Part shown: one piece after another, positions 22,671 to 29,377 of the stretch
How positions within the stretch are numbered: the first letter of the stretch is position 1
Layout of the letters: the number at the start of each line of letters is the position of its first letter
Assembly: GCF_902805515.1 (NCBI RefSeq)
Contig: NZ_CADCTE010000135.1
Location: forward strand, 1 to 35,421
Direction: 5' to 3'
Length of the DNA: 35,421 bases
Source of the DNA: an uncultured Arthrobacter sp.
GTDB lineage: Bacteria > Actinomycetota > Actinomycetes > Actinomycetales > Micrococcaceae
Position numbers and translations under genes: made by a program
Notes under the pieces: model-generated
The model's input: the letters and a program-made list of their open reading frames with translations, nothing else
Databases searched by the model: none
What the model was told of the DNA's origin: nothing

Positions 22671-24404
22671 ATGAAATCGGAGTTCTCCCGTCCGTGGACG
22701 GCGCGCTACGCGCCCGGCGTGCCGCACGAGATTGAGGTCCCGGACGGATCGTTGTTCGACCTGCTCGAGTCCGCGGCCGCCCGTCACCGCGACGGCGTGG
22801 CACTCGAATTCTTCGGGGCGGAGACTCCGTACGGGAAGCTGGGTGCCGACGTCCTGCGCATCGCCGAGGGCCTGCGCCGGCTGGGGGTCACAGCAGGGGA
22901 CCGTGTGGCCCTCGTCCTACCCAACTGCCCACAGCACATCGCCGCCTTCTACGCCGTGCTCCGGCTCGGGGCGATCGTCGTCGAACACAACCCGCTCTAC
23001 ACCGACCGGGAACTGCGCCACCAGTTCGAGGACCACGGCGCGAAGGTCGCCGTGGTGTGGGACAAGGTGGTTCCGCAGGTCCAGCGGCTCCCGAAGGACG
23101 TCGGGCTCGAAGCGATCGTCTCGGTTGACCTCACCCGCGCCCTCCCGGCCGCAAAACGCCTCGCGCTGAAACTGCCGCTTCCCGCCGCCCGCCGCGCCCG
23201 GTCCGCCCTGACCCCCTCGGAAAAACTCGCCGGGCCGCACCCCATCCACCGCTGGGAAGGGCTGTTGGCGTCCCCGCCGCTGGGGCAGGGGCATCCCCGA
23301 CCCGCGTCCGGGGACACCGCCGTGATCCAGTACACCAGCGGCACCACCGGAACCCCCAAGGGCGCCGTCCTGACGCACCGCAACCTGCTCGCCAACGCCG
23401 CCCAGGGCCGTGCGTGGGTGCCCGGACTCGTCGAAGGGAAGGAGGTCGTCTACGCGGTGCTGCCGATGTTCCACGCCTACGGGCTGACCCTGTGCCTGAC
23501 CTTCGCCATGAGCATCGGGGCGCGGCTTGTCCTCTTTCCGCGGTTCGACGTCGACCTCGTGTTGCAGGCCGTCCGGAAGAGCCCGCCCACATTCCTTCCG
23601 GCGGTTCCCCCCATCTACGACCGGCTCGCCGCGGCCGCCGAGGAGCGGGGGGTCGACCTCTCCAGCATCCGGTTCGCCATCTCCGGTGCCATGAACCTGC
23701 CCCCGGAGACGGTGGCCCGCTGGGAGAAGGCCACCGGCGGGTACCTCGTCGAGGGCTACGGGCTCACCGAGACCTCCCCGGTGGCCCTTGGCAATCCCAT
23801 CGGCCCCACCCGGCGGCCGGGCACCGTCGGCGTCCCGTTCCCCAACACCGACATCCGGGTCGTCGACCCCGATCGCGTGGACGTTGAGAGGCCGCCCGGA
23901 GAGGCCGGCGAACTGCTGATCCGCGGTCCCCAGGTGTTCTCCGGCTACTGGCAGAAGCCCGCAGAAACCGACGCCGTGCTCCTCGAGGGCGGGTGGTTCC
24001 GCACCGGTGACATCGTGAGCGTCGACGCCGACTCGTACGTCAGCATCGTCGACCGGATCAAGGAACTGATCATCACCGGGGGCTTCAACGTGGCTCCCAC
24101 CGAGGTGGAGGACACCCTTCGAGCCTGCGGCCCGGTCACCGACGCCGCGGTCGTCGGCCTGCCGCGGCCCGGCGGTGGGGAGGACGTCGTCGCCGCTGTC
24201 GTGATGGCCGACGGCGAGCAACTCGACGAGGAATCCCTCCGCAAGCGCTGCCGGGACGGGCTGGCCGCCTACAAGGTTCCCCGCCGCATCTTCGCGGTGG
24301 ACGAACTGCCCCGGTCACTGATCGGGAAGGTGCTGCGCCGCGAGGTACGCACCCGCCTCCTGGACAGCAAGACAACGACACCTACCGGAAGACAGGCATC
24401 ATGA
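22671..24404 (+). CDS. Long-chain fatty-acid-CoA ligase-like AMP-binding enzyme
   Basis: 577 residues from the ATG at 22671. An alternative GTG at 22617 has an even stronger site (AGGAGG, 7-base spacing), but the extra 18 residues look non-conserved and the -10 box at 22637 lies between, so I prefer the ATG. Motifs of the ANL superfamily: P-loop YTSGTTGTPKG (221-231), LPMFHAYGLT, GYGLTETSP (about 362), GEAGELLIRGPQVFSGYW, FRTGDI, ITGGFNVAPTEVE, and the catalytic Lys in SLIGKVLRREV near the end. It activates a carboxylic acid as an acyl-AMP and transfers it to CoA; long-chain fatty acids are the likely substrate. Its stop overlaps the next gene (ATGA). Confidence 0.88.
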   Translation: MKSEFSRPWTARYAPGVPHEIEVPDGSLFDLLESAAARHRDGVALEFFGAETPYGKLGADVLRIAEGLRRLGVTAGDRVALVLPNCPQHIAAFYAVLRLGAIVVEHNPLYTDRELRHQFEDHGAKVAVVWDKVVPQVQRLPKDVGLEAIVSVDLTRALPAAKRLALKLPLPAARRARSALTPSEKLAGPHPIHRWEGLLASPPLGQGHPRPASGDTAVIQYTSGTTGTPKGAVLTHRNLLANAAQGRAWVPGLVEGKEVVYAVLPMFHAYGLTLCLTFAMSIGARLVLFPRFDVDLVLQAVRKSPPTFLPAVPPIYDRLAAAAEERGVDLSSIRFAISGAMNLPPETVARWEKATGGYLVEGYGLTETSPVALGNPIGPTRRPGTVGVPFPNTDIRVVDPDRVDVERPPGEAGELLIRGPQVFSGYWQKPAETDAVLLEGGWFRTGDIVSVDADSYVSIVDRIKELIITGGFNVAPTEVEDTLRACGPVTDAAVVGLPRPGGGEDVVAAVVMADGEQLDEESLRKRCRDGLAAYKVPRRIFAVDELPRSLIGKVLRREVRTRLLDSKTTTPTGRQAS

Positions 24405-25825
24405 GCGTCAACACGCCAGAAACGACGAATCCCTGGAAGGACAGCCTTGGCCGGGCCAGCCTGCGCTGCGCCCAGGTCCTCCTGATGCTGCTGCTCGCCG
24501 TGGTCACGGTCTACGCGCTGATCCAGGTGCGCCTCGTGGTGATCCCGGTACTGCTTGCCCTGATCCTCGCCGCAGCGATTGTGCCCCTCGTACATTGGCT
24601 CCGCCGCAAGGGCTGGCCCAGTTCCGCGGCCACAGGCTTTTCCTTCCTGCTTCTCCTCCTGCTTTTCGGCGGGCTGATCACCGGCATTGTGTTCGCCGTG
24701 CAGAACCAGGCCGGTGAGCTCGTCGACAGCGCCGTGAGGGGCTTTGACCAGCTCTACGCCTTTGTCGAGGACGGCCCGATTCCCGTTGACTCGGGTCAGA
24801 TCCAGCAGGCCCGGGATGCGGTGATCGACTTTGCCACCAGCAGCACCGCGGGCGCCGGTGCCCTCTCCGGCCTGAGTGCCGCGACCAACTTCATCGCCGG
24901 CGGCCTGCTGATGGCCGTCATCCTGTTCTACTTCCTCAAGGACGGCGAGAAGATCTGGGCCTTCATCCTGAGGGCCTTCAAGGGCAAGCGGCTCGTGAAG
25001 GCCCGCCGGGTCGGCTACAGCAGCCTCGCCGTGCTCGGCGGCTATGTCCGGGGGACGGCCATCGTCGCACTCGTCGACGCCGTCTTCATCGGCATCGCCC
25101 TGGTGGTCCTCAAGATCCCCCTGGCCCTTCCGCTGGCCGTGATCGTCTTTATCGGGGCGTTCATCCCCCTCGTCGGGGCCACCCTGGCCGGGGTTCTCGC
25201 AGCGCTCGTTGCACTTGTCTCCAACGGTCCCACCGCGGCGCTGATCGTGATCATCGTCGTCATCGTGGTCAACCAGCTCGAGGGCAACTTCCTGCAGCCG
25301 GTCGTCATGGGGCGCACCCTGAGCGTCCACGCCCTGGTCATCCTGCTCGCCCTGACTGCAGGCACCATCCTCGCCGGAATCATCGGCGCCATCCTGTCGG
25401 TGCCGGTAGCCGCTGTCACCTGGGCGGCGATCAAGGCATGGAACCAGGAGGAGGACGAGGCGATCACCGAGACGGAGGTCGAAAAGGCCGAACAGGCCAC
25501 GGCCCTCGACGAGAGCGGGCACGGCCTGAGCACCCTCCCCAAGGACGACCCCAAGGCGATCGAGCTGGCCGAGCTCGCCGCCGCCAAGCGCTCCGATGAG
25601 GACCGCCCCGGCGTCGCCTCGCGCGGTGTCACCCCGGAGACCGAGGAATCCTCGAAGCAGTTCGCCGCGGAGCCCTCGGTGCCGGCCACGGCCGGTTCCC
25701 CCGGGACCCCCGGGACCGGTGCGCACGGCAGGGGCTCCGAGGACACCGGCGCGGCCGGTTCCTCCGGGACACGGCGGGAGCGGCGGGACCGCCGGGACGG
25801 CGGCTCCACCGCCCTTGACGACTGA
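24401..25825 (+). CDS. AI-2E (PerM) family membrane protein with long acidic tail
   Basis: 474 residues, ATG overlapping the ligase stop by 4 bases, so translated with it. Residues about 20-345 form the AI-2E/PerM permease core with 7-8 helices (VVIPVLLALILAAAIVPLVHWL at the start; AFIPLVGATLAGVLAALVAL; NQLEGNFLQPVVMGRTLSVHALV). The last 125 residues are a charged, Pro/Gly/Ala-rich tail with acidic stretches, not part of the family core and probably cytosolic and disordered. Family members have been proposed as AI-2 exporters or ion antiporters; the actual substrate here is unknown. Confidence 0.85.
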   Translation: MSVNTPETTNPWKDSLGRASLRCAQVLLMLLLAVVTVYALIQVRLVVIPVLLALILAAAIVPLVHWLRRKGWPSSAATGFSFLLLLLLFGGLITGIVFAVQNQAGELVDSAVRGFDQLYAFVEDGPIPVDSGQIQQARDAVIDFATSSTAGAGALSGLSAATNFIAGGLLMAVILFYFLKDGEKIWAFILRAFKGKRLVKARRVGYSSLAVLGGYVRGTAIVALVDAVFIGIALVVLKIPLALPLAVIVFIGAFIPLVGATLAGVLAALVALVSNGPTAALIVIIVVIVVNQLEGNFLQPVVMGRTLSVHALVILLALTAGTILAGIIGAILSVPVAAVTWAAIKAWNQEEDEAITETEVEKAEQATALDESGHGLSTLPKDDPKAIELAELAAAKRSDEDRPGVASRGVTPETEESSKQFAAEPSVPATAGSPGTPGTGAHGRGSEDTGAAGSSGTRRERRDRRDGGSTALDD

Positions 25826-25888
25826 CCCTGAACGACGCCCACAAAACCGGCGCCGGCTGAGTAGCCGGACGAACAGCTGATCGAAAAA

Positions 25889-25927
25889 CCCAAGGGCTCC
25901 TCCCGCGCTGCGGGAGGAGCCCTTGGG
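25889..25927. terminator. Strong bidirectional terminator
   Basis: Perfect 18-bp stem (25889-25906 with 25910-25927) with a 3-base loop, between the convergent AI-2E gene and symporter. On the minus strand it ends in TTTTT, a canonical terminator for the symporter; on the plus strand the T run is missing. Confidence 0.9.
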
Positions 25928-25940
25928 CTGTGAGGTGCGG

Positions 25941-27488
25941 CTACCGGCGTTCCGGAAGGACCGATGCGCCGCCGGCGGACGCTTCGACGGCCGGAGCGTC
26001 GTCGTCGGGCACGTTGCCCGCGACTCGGTCCTCCCACGCGGCCATGACGGCCGGATCGGTAGGTCGGCTCGCCACTGACACGATGATGTAGACGACCGCG
26101 GAGGCGCCCAGTCCAATGTAGATCGGCCAGTTCGAGTAGATGCCTTCGTACTGGTTCTCGGCGTTCACTTCGAGGAAGATCATGGTGCCGAGGGTGAAGA
26201 CCGTCCCGACGGCCATTGAGATGCCGGCGCCGAGCCCGTTGCCGCCCTTCCAGACGAGGCCGCCGATAATGGCGACGAGGAGCCCGCCGACGAGGATGTC
26301 GTAGGCGATGGTCAGGGCGGCGACGACGTCCTGCACCACGACCGCGAGCAGGATGGCGGTCACGCCGAGGCCGAACACCCACCACCGGCTGCTTCCGACG
26401 TCGTGCCCGCCGGCCTCCGGTGCCGGCTGGTGCGCGCTGCCCGCGCCCCGCCGCGACCAGCTCCGAACGTAGGGCAGGACGTCGGTGCGGGCCACCGTCG
26501 CCGCTGCGATGAGCGCGCCCGACGCCGTTGACATCATGGCGGCGACCGCGGCGGCCAGGACCAGGCCGCCGATCCCGATCGGCAGGACGTTGAGGGCGAT
26601 GTCGGCGTAGACGTCGTCCTGGGACTCGATGTCCGGCAGGATGACGCTCGCGGACATCCCGATCAGCGCCCCGGCCACCCCGTACAGGATGCAGTAGATG
26701 CCTGCGGTGGCTCCGCCCCAGCGGGCGACCTCCGGTGTGCGGGAGGTGAAGACGCGCTGCCAGATGTCCTGGCCGATCAGCAGGCCCAGGGTGTAGACGA
26801 CGAAGTAGGTGAGGATGCTCTGGGCGCCGATGCCGGTGATGTCGAAGAACTCCGCGCCGGCGCGCTCGGAGATTCCCTCGAACCCTCCGGCCGAGGAAAG
26901 CGCGAACGGAAGCATCAGGGCGAAGACCCCGATCGTCTTGATGACGAACTGCGCCATGTCGGCCAGGGTGATCGACCACATGCCGCCGACCGCCGAGTAA
27001 ATCACCACGATGATCCCGCCGATGGCGATCGAGAGGGCGCGGTCCCAGCCAAAGAGGACGACGAAGATCGTGGCATAGGCGCCGGTGGAGGTGGCGCACA
27101 GCATCAGGGTGTAGGCCAGCATGACGATGCCCGAGACCTTCGTCGCCTCCGAGCCGTAGCGCAGGCTGAGCATCTGCGACACGGTGTAGATCTTCAGCCG
27201 CTGGATCGAAGGGGCGAACAGCAGGCTCAGCAGCAGCACGCCCACCCCGATGGCGACGACGAGCCACATCCCCGAGATTCCGTAGGTGTAGCCCAGGCCG
27301 ACGCCGCCGACGGTCGAGGCCCCGCCGAGGACCACGGCGGCCATGGTGCCCGTGTAGAGCAGTGGCCCGAGGCGCCGGCCGGCCACCAGGTAGTCACTCG
27401 CGTTCCGGGTGCGGGACTTGCCCCACCAGCCGAAGCCGAGCATGGCCACGAGATAGACGACCACTATCGCCGCATTAAGATATTCCAT
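25941..27488 (-). CDS. Sodium:solute symporter (SSS/SLC5 family)
   Basis: 515 residues from the ATG at 27486-27488 (MEYLNAAIVVVYL), with TGGGTGGGA upstream; a longer GTG start at 27515 would lie inside the operator element. About 13 membrane segments. Family landmarks: GGASTVGGVGLGYTYGISGMW, VSQMLSLRYG, and GGMWSITLADMAQFVIK. These proteins couple Na+ to uptake of an organic solute. Divergent from the XRE-cupin regulator and sharing promoter and operator architecture with the ureohydrolase operon, so I infer a guanidino compound, polyamine or related amino acid as substrate. Confidence 0.87.
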   Translation of the reverse strand: MEYLNAAIVVVYLVAMLGFGWWGKSRTRNASDYLVAGRRLGPLLYTGTMAAVVLGGASTVGGVGLGYTYGISGMWLVVAIGVGVLLLSLLFAPSIQRLKIYTVSQMLSLRYGSEATKVSGIVMLAYTLMLCATSTGAYATIFVVLFGWDRALSIAIGGIIVVIYSAVGGMWSITLADMAQFVIKTIGVFALMLPFALSSAGGFEGISERAGAEFFDITGIGAQSILTYFVVYTLGLLIGQDIWQRVFTSRTPEVARWGGATAGIYCILYGVAGALIGMSASVILPDIESQDDVYADIALNVLPIGIGGLVLAAAVAAMMSTASGALIAAATVARTDVLPYVRSWSRRGAGSAHQPAPEAGGHDVGSSRWWVFGLGVTAILLAVVVQDVVAALTIAYDILVGGLLVAIIGGLVWKGGNGLGAGISMAVGTVFTLGTMIFLEVNAENQYEGIYSNWPIYIGLGASAVVYIIVSVASRPTDPAVMAAWEDRVAGNVPDDDAPAVEASAGGASVLPERR

Positions 27489-27502
27489 TGTTCCCACCCA
27501 AT

Positions 27503-27531
27503 CGTTGTTGCACACGAAGCAACTTTTGTTT
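27503..27531 (-). promoter_or_regulatory. Operator element downstream of the symporter promoter
   Basis: On the transcribed strand it has GTTGC, seven bases and GCAAC (27507-27523), preceded by AAACAA. The same layout occurs at 28323-28351 before the ureohydrolase, at the same distance from the -10 box. It covers about +1 to +29 of the predicted transcript, typical of a repressor site, probably for the adjacent XRE-cupin regulator. Confidence 0.6.
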
Positions 27532-27537
27532 CATCAT

Positions 27538-27567
27538 AGGCTAGAGTGATAAAGGTCACTTCGTCAA
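27538..27567 (-). promoter_or_regulatory. Symporter promoter with a CRP-like palindrome in its spacer
   Basis: TTGACG (-35, minus strand, 27562-27567), an 18-base spacer and TAGCCT (-10, 27538-27543). The spacer contains AGTGA-TAAAGG-TCACT (27545-27560, plus strand), a perfect palindromic CRP-like site lying between the two boxes, where bound protein would block or alter polymerase access. Confidence 0.6.
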
Positions 27568-27583
27568 TCGGGAACCATCCGGG

Positions 27584-27617
27584 CGCTTCATAGAAGCGAC
27601 GCTGCGATCGCTATGCT
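27584..27617 (+). promoter_or_regulatory. Promoter of the XRE-cupin regulator with inverted repeat
   Basis: CGCTTC-ATA-GAAGCG (27584-27598) is a perfect inverted repeat positioned over the expected -35 region of a TATGCT -10 box (27612-27617). Autoregulation through this site is possible. The repeat differs from the GTTGC-N7-GCAAC element. Confidence 0.4.
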
Positions 27618-27662
27618 CTATCTTGACTCCCGTTCGTTCCCTTTCCCCCTGGGAGGACTGCC

Positions 27663-28241
27663 ATGAAGGCCCTGCCTGTTGAACCCACCAACGCCCCGGT
27701 GGCGATCGGTTCCCGCATCCGCGCCGCCCGGCAGTCCCAGCGCATGACCATCGAGCAGGTGGCGGAGGCGACAGGGTTGACGAAGGGGTTCCTCAGCCGG
27801 GTCGAGCGCGACCTCACCTCGCCCTCGGTGGCGTCGCTCGTCACCCTGTGCCAGGTCCTCTCCATCTCCATCGGCGACCTGTTCCTGGCCCCCGAAACCC
27901 ACCTGACCCGCCTTGAGGAGGCTCCCCGGATCAGCCTTGGCGGCGAGGGGATCATCGAGCGGCTGATGACCGCCCGCTCGGAGCGCCGCCTGCAGATGAT
28001 CCGGGCCGTGATCGAGCCGCACGGGCGTGGGGAGGCCGAACTGTACTCGGTGGACTGCGAGGTTGAGACCCTGCACGTGGTGGAGGGCTCCTTCGAGCTG
28101 ATTTTCTCCAATGAGCGCTTCGAACTGCAGGCGGGGGATACGGTGACCTTCCCCGGACGCGAACCGCACACCTGGGCCAACCCCTCGGGGGAGCAGGCCG
28201 TTATCCTGTGGACCCTGGTGCCGGCAGCCTCGGGTAAATAG
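27663..28241 (+). CDS. XRE-family regulator with C-terminal cupin domain
   Basis: 192 residues, ATG with GGGAGGA five bases upstream. Residues about 13-70 are an HTH_3 domain (IGSRIRAARQSQRMTIEQVAEATGLTKGFLSRVERDLTSPSV), and about 115-190 a single cupin barrel (TLHVVEGSFELIFSNERFELQAGDTVTFPG) that would sense a small ligand. This build is shared by PuuR-type regulators of polyamine breakdown. It lies between the symporter (divergent) and the ureohydrolase operon, both of which carry a common operator, so local control is likely. Effector unknown. Confidence 0.9.
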   Translation: MKALPVEPTNAPVAIGSRIRAARQSQRMTIEQVAEATGLTKGFLSRVERDLTSPSVASLVTLCQVLSISIGDLFLAPETHLTRLEEAPRISLGGEGIIERLMTARSERRLQMIRAVIEPHGRGEAELYSVDCEVETLHVVEGSFELIFSNERFELQAGDTVTFPGREPHTWANPSGEQAVILWTLVPAASGK

Positions 28242-28286
28242 GCGGGGTCGACGACGGTGCCCCGGCGTCTTCGGGCGGTCCGCACC

Positions 28287-28316
28287 TTGACCCGTGACCC
28301 GGCCCACAATTAGCCT
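28287..28316 (+). promoter_or_regulatory. Ureohydrolase operon promoter
   Basis: TTGACC (-35, 28287-28292), 18-base spacer, TAGCCT (-10, 28311-28316). Same spacing and -10 sequence as the symporter promoter. The spacer also starts with a GTGACC element and ends with CCAC, a degenerate version of the CRP-like site seen in the symporter spacer. Confidence 0.6.
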
Positions 28317-28322
28317 TGTGCA

Positions 28323-28351
28323 AAACAATTGATGCATATTTAGCAACTTCG
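28323..28351 (+). promoter_or_regulatory. Operator element downstream of the ureohydrolase promoter
   Basis: AAACAA (28323-28328) followed by GATGC (28331-28335), seven bases and GCAAC (28343-28347), then a CG two bases on. An ungapped comparison with the symporter element, starting from each -10 box, gives 26 identities in 43 positions, with the same phase. It is a probable site for the neighbouring regulator. Confidence 0.6.
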
Positions 28352-28390
28352 GTGCGCCGGGTGTGCACCCCTGAGGAATGGACGACGCCC

Positions 28391-29377
28391 ATGGAAGAAC
28401 TGCGCATTACGGCAGGTGGCCACCTCGGCCCCATCGATTCGGCCCGCGTGCCGCGCTACTCCGGCGCCGCGACCTTCGCGCGGCTCCCGCGCCTCGACCA
28501 GGTGGACCGCACTGACATCGCCGTGGTGGGCGTTCCCTTTGACTCCGGCGTCTCGTACCGGCCGGGGGCGCGGTTCGGCGCCAACCACGTCCGCGAGGCA
28601 TCACGCCTGCTGCGCCCCTACAACCCGGCGCTCGACGTCTCGCCGTTCGAACGCGTCCAGGTTGCCGACGCCGGTGACATGGCGGTCAACCCCTTCAATA
28701 TCCATGAGGCCATCGAGACGGTCCAGGCCAACGCACTCGACCTGACCGCCGACGGAACCCGGCTCGTCACCCTCGGCGGGGATCACACGATCGCCCTGCC
28801 CCTGCTGCGGGCGGCCTCCGAACGGGCGGGCTCACCAGTGGCTCTGCTCCACTTCGATGCCCACCTCGATACCTGGGACACCTACTTCGGCGCGGAATAC
28901 ACCCACGGGACGCCCTTCCGGCGGGCCGTCGAGGAAGGGATCCTCGACACCGAGGCCATCTCGCACGTCGGAACGCGCGGACCCCTGTACGGCGTGAAGG
29001 ACCTCGAGGACGACCGGCGCTTCGGCTTCGGCATCGTCACCTCCTCCGATGTGTTCCGCCAAGGGGTCGACGAGGTCATCGCCCGGCTGCGGGACCGCAT
29101 CGGCAACCGGCCGCTGTACGTCTCGGTCGACATCGACGTGCTCGACCCCGCCCACGCCCCGGGCACCGGCACCCCCGAGGCCGGCGGAATGACAAGCCGT
29201 GAGCTCCTTGAGATCCTGAGGGGACTGCGCGGCCTGAACCTGGTCGGCGCCGACGTCGTCGAGGTGGCTCCCGCCTACGACACCGCCGAAATCACCGGCG
29301 TCGCGGCCTCCCATGTCGCCTACGACCTCGTCAGCCTCATGGCCGACAACCTCACCTCGCCTTCAAAGGAAAGCTGA
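28391..29377 (+). CDS. speB: Agmatinase/guanidinobutyrase-family ureohydrolase
   Basis: 328 residues from the ATG at 28391; GAGGA lies 13 bases upstream, a long spacing. A longer TTG frame from 28316 would start inside the promoter and operator, so I reject it. The arginase-fold metal site is complete: His132 (GGDH), Asp156, His158 and Asp160 (DAHLD), Asp247 and Asp249 ([19 protein letters not shown]), binding two Mn2+. Such enzymes release urea from agmatine, 4-guanidinobutyrate, 3-guanidinopropionate or related compounds, which cannot be told apart by eye. The next gene follows directly and could be a 2-ketoarginine decarboxylase, which would favour guanidinobutyrase. Confidence 0.88.
   Translation: MEELRITAGGHLGPIDSARVPRYSGAATFARLPRLDQVDRTDIAVVGVPFDSGVSYRPGARFGANHVREASRLLRPYNPALDVSPFERVQVADAGDMAVNPFNIHEAIETVQANALDLTADGTRLVTLGGDHTIALPLLRAASERAGSPVALLHFDAHLDTWDTYFGAEYTHGTPFRRAVEEGILDTEAISHVGTRGPLYGVKDLEDDRRFGFGIVTSSDVFRQGVDEVIARLRDRIGNRPLYVSVDIDVLDPAHAPGTGTPEAGGMTSRELLEILRGLRGLNLVGADVVEVAPAYDTAEITGVAASHVAYDLVSLMADNLTSPSKES

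Noticed and set aside
22917-24221. A 434-codon minus-strand frame opposite the acyl-CoA ligase
   Set aside because: Shadow of a gene with all ANL-superfamily motifs.
24269-27267. Minus-strand frames of 615 and 741 codons overlapping the AI-2E gene and the symporter
   Set aside because: Low-complexity readings opposite or out of phase with clear membrane-protein genes.
28316-28390. Longer N-terminus for the ureohydrolase (TTG at 28316)
   Set aside because: It would place the start codon in the -10 box and translate the operator element.
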